A stretch of 64,000 bases of DNA from Stagnihabitans lacustris (GTDB taxonomy: Bacteria; Pseudomonadota; Alphaproteobacteria; Rhodobacterales; Rhodobacteraceae): positions 248,001 through 312,000 of the forward strand of contig NZ_JAPDGS010000001.1 in assembly GCF_025950525.1 (NCBI RefSeq), in the 5' to 3' direction. The position numbers were made by a program, and so were the translations under genes. Numbering within the stretch: position 1 is the first letter of the stretch; every line of letters starts with the position of its first letter. The notes under the pieces were generated by a model. The model worked only from the letters and a program-made list of their open reading frames with translations, was not told the origin of the DNA and made no database searches. Positions 27,650 through 35,378 of this stretch are shown here, piece by piece.

Positions 27650-29060
27650 CCAGGAGCTGGCCTATGGCATCGCACGGGTGGGGGCCTCTTTGGTGGGCTT
27701 TTCACTGGACCAGATGTCAGAGGTCTGCCGCCTGCAGGACCTGCATCCCCTTTTGATCAGCTCTTCCGCGCTGTTGGGCGGGCTGAATTTGCGGGGTCAC
27801 ATGATCCCCGTGCTGGATCTGCAGGGGCTCTGCGGGTTTCCCGCGCGCGCGCGTGGCCCCTTCGCGGTCATCGTGCGGCGGCAAGAGCGACTTGTGGCCT
27901 TTCCCGTTGACGAGGTCATCGGCATCGCCCGTGTCCTGCCCGACAAGGTCCAGGGTCTGGCGCATCCCGGCCTGGGGCGCAGTTGCGTTCACAGCGTCTT
28001 TTTGGACGGGACACGCTCGATCTCCATTGTGGATCTCGAGGAAATCTTTGCTTTGCCAGAGGTTTACTCTGTCGCCGCCCCGCAGATCGTGCAAGCCCGC
28101 GTCGAGGATGGCCAGCGCGAACCCGTGCTGATTTTCGACGTGGGTGGCGCGCGATTCTCTGTCAGGGCCGAGGATGTCTATGGCACGGTCCCGCGCCAAA
28201 CGATCGAGGTCAATGCCATCACCTCGGGATTCTGCATGGGCTCGATTACCTATCACAAAAGGCGCGTGCCGGTGTTGAACTCGGCCGCGGTCTTTGGCCT
28301 TGGGGCGCTGAGTGAAAAGGCGCAGACCGAAGTTGTCGTCCTGCGCTGCGAGGGAGATCGACTTCTGGGGCTTGCGGTCGATTCGATCCAGGATGTGCGC
28401 GCCGTCGACCGCCGGCAGTATCTTGCGATCCCGCGCATGGTCGGGATCGGTGGGGACTTCTTTTCGGGCGTGCTGGTGCGCGAGGATGGGACGCAGATCT
28501 ACACAATCGCCATCGACCGGTTTTTGGCCGATCCGCGCGTGGCCTCAATCACTGGCCTGTCCACGCCGGTTGTTGGCGTGGCGGCTGCAGCGGTCGCGCG
28601 GGGCGAGGTCGAACGCTACCTTGTCTACAAGGCGGGGCGCGTTTTTGCCACGCCACTTTCGCAGGTCAGCTGCATTTTGCAGCCACCCGGCCGGGTGGTG
28701 CCAATGACCCATCCGATGATGGGATTGGAGGGATTTTTCGCCCGAGATCAGGCCAGTGTTCCGCTGGTTGATCTGAACACCCGTCTTGGTGCCGAAACCA
28801 CGCGCTCGGGCCTGGAACGTGTCCTGCTGATCGGTGAGGGGGAAGACATGCTGGGGTTCCGGGTCGAGCGCGTTTTCTCGATTGAAAATTCGGCTTGGGT
28901 TCTCAAAGGCTTGCCAAGCGAGGGGGAGGGGGCGGAACCCTTGGTGCAGCTGGGCCGGGGGGAAGACCGGCGGGCGCTGCCGGTTTTGAACCTGGAGTTG
29001 TTGAGATCAGAGTATTTTGTTCCGGTGCCAAGGCCCGGGGTGCAGTTAAGTCTGAATTAA
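27615..29060 (+). CDS. Triple CheW-domain coupling protein
   Basis: A 481-residue protein made of three CheW-like domains in a row (about 1-150, 160-320 and 330-478). Each has the beta-barrel pattern ending in a PVLDL, PVLNS or PVLNL strand. Normal CheW has one such domain. It would link the soluble chemoreceptor encoded just before it to CheA kinase in a larger array. The reading frame begins with TTG at 27615 inside the chemoreceptor gene; AAGGGCG lies about 11 bases before it, and no better start precedes the first domain. No cheA, cheY or cheR is found in the window. Confidence 0.85.
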   Translation: MSKPSNPQSAADQELAYGIARVGASLVGFSLDQMSEVCRLQDLHPLLISSSALLGGLNLRGHMIPVLDLQGLCGFPARARGPFAVIVRRQERLVAFPVDEVIGIARVLPDKVQGLAHPGLGRSCVHSVFLDGTRSISIVDLEEIFALPEVYSVAAPQIVQARVEDGQREPVLIFDVGGARFSVRAEDVYGTVPRQTIEVNAITSGFCMGSITYHKRRVPVLNSAAVFGLGALSEKAQTEVVVLRCEGDRLLGLAVDSIQDVRAVDRRQYLAIPRMVGIGGDFFSGVLVREDGTQIYTIAIDRFLADPRVASITGLSTPVVGVAAAAVARGEVERYLVYKAGRVFATPLSQVSCILQPPGRVVPMTHPMMGLEGFFARDQASVPLVDLNTRLGAETTRSGLERVLLIGEGEDMLGFRVERVFSIENSAWVLKGLPSEGEGAEPLVQLGRGEDRRALPVLNLELLRSEYFVPVPRPGVQLSLN

Positions 29061-29103
29061 CCTTGATGCGGCTAAACTCTGCGAAACTTCGTCAGGGAAG
29101 ATC

Positions 29104-30687
29104 ATGTCGCATCACGCTGCCCCGCAGGCCAATGCCCTAATCCTCGATCACCGGCTGAGCTTGTCTGACGCGGGACGCATCGCGCGTGGCGAACTGGCCA
29201 TCACCTTGTCGGACGAGGCTATGGCGCGATGCCAAAGGGCCCATGACCGGCTTGGCCGCATCATCGCAGAAGACCGCCATGTCTATGGAATCACGACGGG
29301 TTTTGGTCCACTGGCCAATCGGCTGGTGGGGGCGGAACATGGGGTGTTGTTGCAACAGAACCTGGTTCACCATCTGGCCTCTGGCGTGGGGCCACGCTTG
29401 GGCCATGTGCAAGCCCGCGCCATCGTTCTGGCGCGGTTGATGTCGATTTTGCAGGGCGTCTCAGGCGCCTCGGCCGAGGCGGTCAACCGGCTCGTGGCGG
29501 TGCTGAACAGCAGGCTCGCGCCTGCAATCCCGGCGAAAGGCACCGTCGGCGCCTCGGGCGACCTGACGCCATTGGCCCATATGGTCCTGTGTTTGCAGGG
29601 CAGGGGAGAGTTCATTGCCCCGGACGGCACCATCGTTTTGGCCGAAGAGGCTTTGCGCCAGATCGGGTATCCGCCGCTGGATCTGGCCCGGCGCGACGGT
29701 CTTGCGCTGGTGAACGGCACTTCGGCGATGACCGGGATTGCGGCGCTGAACGCCTTGGCCGCGCGACGTGCGATCGACTGGTCCGTGGCCTTGACCGCCG
29801 GCCTGGCCGAGGTGCTGGGCGCAAGGGTCGAGGCCTGGCATCCCGCCTTTGCCGAGGTGCGGCCCCACCCCGGCCAGGCCGAGGTTGCAGCGAGCTTGCG
29901 CGCGCGGGTTTCGGGCTCTGCGCGGGTGGTCCAGCGTCCGCTTGCCATGCGTCGGCTGACCGGGGTCGGCGGCATGACCGAAAGGGTCGCAGGCCAAGAC
30001 GCCTATACCCTGCGCTGCGCGCCGCAAGTGATCGGCGCGGTGGCCGACACGGCCCAGTTCCACGACGAGGTGGTCGCGCGCGAGTTGCAATCAGCCACCG
30101 ACAATCCGATTTTCCCGGGTGATGACGATGCAAACCTTGCCCTGCATGGTGGCAATTTCATGGGCCAGCACGTTGGCCTTGCCTCCGATGCGCTCAGTTC
30201 GGCCCTCGTGGTCTTGGCGGGATTATGTGAGCGGCAGATCGCCCGTCTTACCGATGAAACACTGAACCGCGGATTGCCGGCCTTTTTGCTGCGGGGGCCG
30301 GCGGGACTGAATTCGGGCTTCATGGGGGCCCAAGTGACGGCGACGGCCCTTTTGGCCGAAATGCGGGCAACGGGAGCTGCCTCGATACACTCGATCTCGA
30401 CCAATGGCGCGAATCAGGATGTGGTGTCGATGGGCACGATTGCCGCGCGCTTGGTGGCCGACAAGTTGGAGATGCTCTTTCAGATCCAGGCGATCTTGGC
30501 CATGACCGTCACTCAGGCCATCGACCTGCGCGAAATCGAGGGGCCGGATGCTTTTTCCCCGGCAGCCGAGGCAATGCGGCGCGTCGTGCGCCGCATCAGC
30601 CCTGCATTGACCGCCGACCGTCCTTTGGGGCGGGAGATCGAGGCCGTGGCCGAAGCCTTGTCCCGGATCGACCCGCCCGAGGCGTAA
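29104..30687 (+). CDS. tal: Tyrosine ammonia-lyase, p-coumarate source for PYP
   Basis: A 527-residue MIO-dependent ammonia-lyase. Ala150-Ser151-Gly152 in GTVGASGDLTPL form the MIO cofactor. The substrate-selecting pair is His90-Leu91 (LVHHLASGVGP), which matches the His-Leu of Rhodobacter tyrosine ammonia-lyase rather than the residues of histidine or phenylalanine enzymes. The product p-coumarate is the PYP chromophore precursor, and both the ligase and pyp lie in the same supercluster. No hut genes are nearby, which further argues against histidine degradation. The gene ends 7 bp from the convergent gvpA stop. Confidence 0.92.
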   Translation: MSHHAAPQANALILDHRLSLSDAGRIARGELAITLSDEAMARCQRAHDRLGRIIAEDRHVYGITTGFGPLANRLVGAEHGVLLQQNLVHHLASGVGPRLGHVQARAIVLARLMSILQGVSGASAEAVNRLVAVLNSRLAPAIPAKGTVGASGDLTPLAHMVLCLQGRGEFIAPDGTIVLAEEALRQIGYPPLDLARRDGLALVNGTSAMTGIAALNALAARRAIDWSVALTAGLAEVLGARVEAWHPAFAEVRPHPGQAEVAASLRARVSGSARVVQRPLAMRRLTGVGGMTERVAGQDAYTLRCAPQVIGAVADTAQFHDEVVARELQSATDNPIFPGDDDANLALHGGNFMGQHVGLASDALSSALVVLAGLCERQIARLTDETLNRGLPAFLLRGPAGLNSGFMGAQVTATALLAEMRATGAASIHSISTNGANQDVVSMGTIAARLVADKLEMLFQIQAILAMTVTQAIDLREIEGPDAFSPAAEAMRRVVRRISPALTADRPLGREIEAVAEALSRIDPPEA

Positions 30688-30694
30688 GCGGATC

Positions 30695-30907
30695 TTAGGC
30701 CGCGGCCGGGTCCAGGGTCAGGCCGACAGCTTCGGCATATTTCAGCCAGGTTTCGACCGAGGCCACGACGGCGCGCAGCTCGATTGCGACCAGTTCGATC
30801 CCGACCAGCGAGATACGGATGAAGGCGTCGATCACCACACCCTTGTCGAGGATGCGATCCACGACTTCGGCGATGGAGGTAGAGGCGATGTTCTTTTCGA
30901 TAGCCAT
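30695..30907 (-). CDS. gvpA: Gas vesicle structural protein GvpA
   Basis: A 70-residue hydrophobic shell protein that forms the ribs of the gas vesicle wall. The sequence has the standard GvpA core: [15 protein letters not shown], then [36 protein letters not shown] at 30907 has GGAG eight bases upstream; longer in-frame readings have no coding character. It is the last gene of the - strand gvp run but is separated from it by 178 bp and a long hairpin, so it probably has its own promoter for high expression. Confidence 0.97.
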   Translation of the reverse strand: MAIEKNIASTSIAEVVDRILDKGVVIDAFIRISLVGIELVAIELRAVVASVETWLKYAEAVGLTLDPAAA

Positions 30908-31085
30908 GTTTGTCTCCGTGAAATGAGCGCTTCGGCCCGACATCTCGGGCACAGGATAGTTAAAGCGCAGAAGAAATAAGACTTTCCTACCTTGGCCCGG
31001 AGAGATGCGGTGTATCTTAGTGAATGAAATGCAAGGGCGCGGCTTTTCCCGAAAGCCGCGCCCTTTTCGCCCTTTTTTGCCTGCC
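30908..31085 (-). promoter_or_regulatory. gvpA leader and promoter region
   Basis: This spacer holds a 6-bp hairpin GCCCGA/TCGGGC (30935-30950) in the presumed gvpA leader. A possible -10 (TATCCT on the - strand near 30955) is present without a clear -35. The strong hairpin at 31033-31065 lies further upstream. It is the only stretch that can carry a dedicated gvpA promoter. Confidence 0.5.
31033..31065 (+). terminator. Strong 14-bp hairpin terminator upstream of gvpA
   Basis: AAGGGCGCGGCTTT pairs perfectly with AAAGCCGCGCCCTT around the loop TCCCG. On the + strand it is followed by TTCGCCCTTTTTT; on the - strand by GCATTTC, which has no clean U-run. It may end - strand gvp transcripts before gvpA. 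The U-run fits better as an end point for + strand transcripts that run past tal and through gvpA in antisense. Confidence 0.8.
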
Positions 31086-32573
31086 TTAGCCCGCCAAAGC
31101 CTGGTGGCGCATCTGCGTCGCGATGATTTCCGCCAACAGAAAGCGCAGATCCTGGAAGAAATCCTGCTGGGCGGCGCGGAAAGCGTCAAATCCGGGCAGA
31201 GGGGCGGGGCTCGCCCGTTCTGCCAGGGTCAGAATCGCTCCTGTGAGCGAATCATGCTTGGCATTGGCTTGGGCTGCGACCACGGCATCCAGCTTGGCCC
31301 CAAATTCGGGGAGCGGATCGGGCATGGCCTCCCAGCGGTCGGCGACGCTTTCGATCCGGCGCAGAGTTGCGCCCAAAGCCGTGGCAAAATTGGCGAAACT
31401 CTTGCGCTGCTCGGTCACGTCCAGAACTGGGCCTGGCCGGCTTTCCAAGCTCGCCACGCGATCTGACAGGGTCGTCAGCGCTGCCTGAATCGGCGAAAGG
31501 TCCGGGGGCGCAAGGCGTTCACAGAGCTGCGCCAACGCTTGCTCGATCGGCGTGAGCGAGGGCATCTCGCGCGCGTCGAGAGCCGCCAAAAACGGCTCCA
31601 ACGTATCCGAGGGGCGGTTTTGCAGTGCGGCAATCTCCTCCCGCAGGGAGCCTACGCCGTCGAGCTTGCCATCCAGCGCCTCGATCCGGCGCAAAGCGGT
31701 CGACAGGGCGGTCGCATAGCCTGCGAAACTCTTGCGCTGTTCGGTCAGGTCCAGCATCGGCGTGGGCCTGTCTTCCAGCGCCGCGACCCGTTCTGCCAAC
31801 TGCACAACAGAGTTCTGCAGCGGCGCCAAAGTCGCGGTCAGACGGTCGAACAGCGGGTCGAGGTCCAGTTGCGGCTTGGGGCTGTGCAAGAGTGCCTCGA
31901 TCCGCCCAAGACGGTCGAGAATATCCGCATCGGGCGCGGGCGGTGCCATCTCTGTCACCGCATGATCAAGGCGCGTCATGACGTGTTGCATCGCCTGAAG
32001 GAAGCGCGCGTTCATCTGCCGCATCGGAGCCAGGTCGGGCTGGGGCGCTGGGCGGTTGGCGATCTCATCCAAGCGCGCCTCCAACAGGGCCGGATCGGGC
32101 AGCCGCGCGGTGATTTGCTCCATGAAATCAGGTGCCTGGCGCACGGTATCAAGAAGGGTTTCGATCCTGTCCACGACCGAAGGCCCCGCTTCGCCCTCTG
32201 CAAAAAGATTCAAGACCTCTTCTGCAATCACACCCTGCAGACGTTCGGCAAGCCCGAACTCGACGGCCTCCAGCCGGTCCGAGAGCCGTTCCCGCTCTTG
32301 CAACTCGGCCGAAAGCCCGCCGAGATCGCGTTCCAACCGCGCAAGGCGATCTTCGACATCGGGTGCGGTCTCTTCAACCAGGCCTTCAAGCTCTGCGGGC
32401 AGGCCCGCGGGGCAATCCAGAATCAGGCTGCCGTCGGCCTGCATGTGCAAGCCGGTCAGCGCGCCGCGTTCGACCAGGCCTTGCAGGTCGATCCGGGTCA
32501 AAAGCGGTTGACTGGGGGCCCGCCAGCTGCGGGGCGCGGTGGCTTGGCCGTCGAAAGTGGCAGGCAAGGTCAT
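31086..32573 (-). CDS. Large coiled-coil protein of the gas vesicle cluster
   Basis: A 495-residue protein, mostly helical with heptad-like Leu spacing, no signal peptide and no membrane segment. Two related segments of about 50 residues occur at 251-300 and 361-410: each reads (V/T)xLx(E/D)[37 protein letters not shown]. I do not recognise a family. It lies between gvpK and gvpA on the same strand, 85 bp after the gvpK stop. A scaffold or cytoskeleton-like role in vesicle clustering or shape is possible but is inference only. Confidence 0.7.
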   Translation of the reverse strand: MTLPATFDGQATAPRSWRAPSQPLLTRIDLQGLVERGALTGLHMQADGSLILDCPAGLPAELEGLVEETAPDVEDRLARLERDLGGLSAELQERERLSDRLEAVEFGLAERLQGVIAEEVLNLFAEGEAGPSVVDRIETLLDTVRQAPDFMEQITARLPDPALLEARLDEIANRPAPQPDLAPMRQMNARFLQAMQHVMTRLDHAVTEMAPPAPDADILDRLGRIEALLHSPKPQLDLDPLFDRLTATLAPLQNSVVQLAERVAALEDRPTPMLDLTEQRKSFAGYATALSTALRRIEALDGKLDGVGSLREEIAALQNRPSDTLEPFLAALDAREMPSLTPIEQALAQLCERLAPPDLSPIQAALTTLSDRVASLESRPGPVLDVTEQRKSFANFATALGATLRRIESVADRWEAMPDPLPEFGAKLDAVVAAQANAKHDSLTGAILTLAERASPAPLPGFDAFRAAQQDFFQDLRFLLAEIIATQMRHQALAG

Positions 32574-32658
32574 GGGAATGGGTCCTTGGGCGAACAGGCG
32601 GGGAAAACCCGGATGATTAGAGATAAACTGAACGCACTTAATGAACCCTTAAAGAGCC

Positions 32659-32982
32659 CTAGACAGTGCGGCCCAGAGGCCCCAAATCCAGCGACAAATC
32701 TTCTGGCCGCAGGCCAAAACGGGCGGCGAGGTCGTGCAAGGCGGCTTCGGCACGCATCAGGGTCAGGCCAAGCTTCTCTTCCTGCTCGGCCGAAAGCTCG
32801 CCACGTTCCACCTGGCGAATCGCCTGCAGCTCCATCAGCTGGCGCAAAAACTCCATCAGCCCCAGGACCAGCCTTGCGAGGTCCTGTTCGACGGTTTCGG
32901 GGTTCAGCCGCAAACGCCCTTCGGGGGCGACCTGCGACATGAGGCGTTGGATGTCGGCTGGGGCAATGTCGAGCGGTGTCAT
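32659..32982 (-). CDS. gvpK: Gas vesicle protein GvpK
   Basis: A 107-residue accessory protein. The core (RLNPETVEQDLARLVLGLMEFLRQLMELQAIRQVERGEL) is the conserved GvpK helix pair, followed by the LGLTLMRAE stretch. GvpK is essential in minimal gas-vesicle sets and acts in assembly with GvpF/L and GvpG. Its start overlaps the stop of the upstream GvpF/L-family gene by 4 bp. Confidence 0.95.
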   Translation of the reverse strand: MTPLDIAPADIQRLMSQVAPEGRLRLNPETVEQDLARLVLGLMEFLRQLMELQAIRQVERGELSAEQEEKLGLTLMRAEAALHDLAARFGLRPEDLSLDLGPLGRTV

Positions 32983-33569
32983 CGGAAGGCCGCCGCGAAA
33001 GCGATGGGAGGCCAGGGGCCGATGAGGGTCAACCGCGCACCGGACAGATCCAGCGGGCCAGCGCGATGCGCCAAGGTTTCGGTCGAGGGTAGGGCGTCGC
33101 GTCGGACCAGAAGATGGATTACGGCGCCGCCAGGCCGCAGCTCGACCGGAGAGGCCTGCAGCTGCAGCGTCCGGGCAAGATCTATCAACCAGGTCGCAGC
33201 CATGGCGCTCCGGGTGGCCCTTTTGCGCCGTGATGTCAGCCAGTCGCGACCGCTTGATTGCAAGTCTGTCGGCTCATCCCATTGAAGATCAAGGCTGATT
33301 TGCGCCATGCCCCGGATCGCCTTCAGCTGGGAGGTCAAAGCGATGACGTCACCCTGCTCTGCCGCGTCAATCGCGGGGCACAGGCGCGCGGGCGACAGCG
33401 GCAAAAGATCAAGGCCCTGATCGAAACAAAGCTGTTGCAGGGTCAAAACATCATGGGGGGTCGCGGCCAGAGCCGATAGAAGGGCCAGTCCGGCCAGGGG
33501 TTTGGCGGCGATTCCGGTCGGGGGAACCTGACCCGCCTCACACCATCCCAAGGCGACTTCGCCTAGCAT
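32979..33569 (-). CDS. GvpF/GvpL-family protein, short divergent member
   Basis: A 196-residue protein whose C-terminus (LTLIGPWPPIAFA) matches the closing motif of GvpF/L proteins. The N-terminal half is unlike the other members, lacking the FLYGI-type first strand. ATG at 33569 begins inside the end of the upstream GvpA-family gene (7 bp overlap). It is the most divergent of four GvpF/L-family genes here. GvpF/L proteins bind GvpA in nucleation complexes. Confidence 0.8.
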   Translation of the reverse strand: MLGEVALGWCEAGQVPPTGIAAKPLAGLALLSALAATPHDVLTLQQLCFDQGLDLLPLSPARLCPAIDAAEQGDVIALTSQLKAIRGMAQISLDLQWDEPTDLQSSGRDWLTSRRKRATRSAMAATWLIDLARTLQLQASPVELRPGGAVIHLLVRRDALPSTETLAHRAGPLDLSGARLTLIGPWPPIAFAAAFR

Positions 33570-33772
33570 TTTCGGCTTCCCATGATCTTGCCAGGCTCGG
33601 CCAGAACGAGGTCGAGGCCGATGAACACCAGGTCGACTTCGGCCACGCTGATCCATAGCTCGCCCCGCAGGACGACGCCGTGGCCCAAAAGGCTGTCGAC
33701 GACATCGACCAGGCGGGTCTGTGCTGTTCCAAGCGCCTCGCCGGCGGTCATCATGCGCATTTCAACCGACAT
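33563..33772 (-). CDS. GvpA-family minor protein (GvpJ/M/S type)
   Basis: A 69-residue GvpA-fold protein: the LVDVVDSLLGHGVVLRGELWISVAEVDLVFIGLDLVLAEP stretch aligns with the GvpA core but is more acidic and ends early. Members of this subgroup (GvpJ, GvpM, GvpS) help start or shape the vesicle. The start overlaps the upstream GvpF/L gene by 11 bp, and its end overlaps the next gene by 7 bp, so translation is tightly coupled. Confidence 0.88.
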   Translation of the reverse strand: MSVEMRMMTAGEALGTAQTRLVDVVDSLLGHGVVLRGELWISVAEVDLVFIGLDLVLAEPGKIMGSRKC

Positions 33773-34442
33773 TTACCGCCTCCGGAGTGAAGCCATAGGC
33801 CGGCCAGGGGCCGGTCAGGGTCAGATCCAGGCCGAGGGCGCGGGCGGTCTCGCGGTGGCGCGCGGTCAGATCGGGCAGGTCGGCGGCCTTGGGCCGGTCG
33901 ATCAGCAGCGCGGCATCCAGCAGGCGGTCGGCGCGGGGCGCGGCGGCCTGGCTGGTCTGGCGCGCAAGCGGGGCGACCTCGGACAAAAGCTGGCGGGCCA
34001 GCGCCATGCGACGGTCCCCCAGGTCACGTCGCAGGTCCCGCGCGGCGCGCCCGCGGGCCAGAAAGGCCCTTCCACTGTCGGCGGGCTCTTCGGGCAAGAC
34101 CGGATCGCCCGCGACCCGCAGGCGCAGCACATATTCTTGCGCATCGCCAAGCGCCCTCAGCGACTGCGAGAGCCGCTTACCCTCGGCCGAGAGATGGGTA
34201 TGCAGAGACTCTGGACCGGAAAAAACCGTGCCAAACCGCAGCGGCAGAACCGGACCGATGCGGCACCAAGCGGCCAGTATGTCATTGTGACGCAAGGCGA
34301 TTTCTGCCATGGCCTCGGGTGTGTCCGTGGTGTCGGGCGCGGGACTGGCCAGGGCCATGAAGCCGCCCATGGCAAAGATGTGATGGGCCGGCGCCTGTGG
34401 CGCTGGGCCCGGGGCTGCCACGCCATGCAGGAAAAGCGCCAT
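33762..34442 (-). CDS. Gas vesicle protein GvpF/GvpL family
   Basis: A 226-residue GvpF/L protein. It has the N-terminal strand, the VLPLRFGTVFSGPESL motif in the middle and the C-terminal LDLTLTGPWPAYGF. These proteins bind GvpA monomers and prevent aggregation during nucleation. It shares its first base with the last base of the preceding gene. Confidence 0.9.
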   Translation of the reverse strand: MALFLHGVAAPGPAPQAPAHHIFAMGGFMALASPAPDTTDTPEAMAEIALRHNDILAAWCRIGPVLPLRFGTVFSGPESLHTHLSAEGKRLSQSLRALGDAQEYVLRLRVAGDPVLPEEPADSGRAFLARGRAARDLRRDLGDRRMALARQLLSEVAPLARQTSQAAAPRADRLLDAALLIDRPKAADLPDLTARHRETARALGLDLTLTGPWPAYGFTPEAVNVG

Positions 34443-35377
34443 CAGGCCACCTCGCGAACCAGGGGTGCCGCCAAAGCCTGCCCTTCGGACCTTGCGCGGC
34501 AGAGAGCGAAACCACGCTCCCCTTCCAACCGGGCGGCGGCCTCGATCACGCGGGCCTGGAAGTCGATTTCCTCTAGATCCGCGCCGCCCGAGGCGATGAG
34601 CAACCGGCGCCGGATCGCTGCGACCTCATGGGCCTGGTCCAGTGAGGCGAGGCCGAAGCGGTCCAGCGCCCAATCGATTTGCGGTGCCGTCACCTGTTCC
34701 AGGTCCAGAGTGCAAAAGGACATGACCGGCGCGGGGCCCGTCAGGCGCAGGGTCAGCCCCTCGGTCCAGATGGCGTCGATCCGTTGCAAGGCCTGCTCCA
34801 ACTCGGCCTCGGCCGCGCGGGGAAGCAAAAGCGCGCCATTCCACAAAAGTCCGGGAGCCAGGGGCAAGGTCAGGATTTCAAGCGCTGGCGCAAGGTGATC
34901 GACGATGCGGGCGCCCAGGTTTTCGGCCAGGCGCGAGACGGCCAGCGTGATGTCCGCGGCCACCAGGGGGCGCGTGAAAAGCGGAGCGATTTCAGGGGCA
35001 TCGCGAAAACGAGTGAGGACCTGATCTTCGGTCCAGGCGATCTGCAATTGGTATTGCACCAGCCCTGCAAAGCGCGCGATCTGGTCGAACAGGAAGGGCC
35101 GGTTGGCGTCCAGAAAGACCGCGGCGGTCTGGGGCGACAGATGGGCCAAGGGGCTTGCGGGCAGGAAAGCGCCCAGCGGCATACAGGCCTCTTGGGCGCG
35201 CAGACGCTCTGACAAGGCCAAAAGCTGCGCCTTTCGGCTTTGCGGCAGACGCATCAGCGGGCGCGGTTGTGCGCCAAGAACAGCGGTCAGCCCATCCTGG
35301 ACGACCATGCGCAGTTGGGGCAGCGGCGGTTGCGGATGGGCGCCTTCCAGAATGCCGTAAAGGTCGTGTTCGGCCAT
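34442..35377 (-). CDS. Gas vesicle protein GvpF/GvpL family, long member
   Basis: A 311-residue member of the family, longer than usual (250-280). N-terminus MAEHDLYGILEGAHPQP resembles the first strand, MPLGAFLPASP corresponds to the usual PLRFGTV region, and LTLRLTGPAPVMSF is the family's closing motif, here followed by about 90 extra helical residues. The extension suggests an added partner contact. It lies one base after the CDC48-like ATPase gene. Confidence 0.82.
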   Translation of the reverse strand: MAEHDLYGILEGAHPQPPLPQLRMVVQDGLTAVLGAQPRPLMRLPQSRKAQLLALSERLRAQEACMPLGAFLPASPLAHLSPQTAAVFLDANRPFLFDQIARFAGLVQYQLQIAWTEDQVLTRFRDAPEIAPLFTRPLVAADITLAVSRLAENLGARIVDHLAPALEILTLPLAPGLLWNGALLLPRAAEAELEQALQRIDAIWTEGLTLRLTGPAPVMSFCTLDLEQVTAPQIDWALDRFGLASLDQAHEVAAIRRRLLIASGGADLEEIDFQARVIEAAARLEGERGFALCRARSEGQALAAPLVREVA

Positions 35378-35378
35378 G

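Noticed and set aside
29104..30687. Histidine ammonia-lyase (HutH)
   Set aside because: The His-Leu substrate pair and the link to pyp and pcl indicate tyrosine as substrate, and no hut genes are near.
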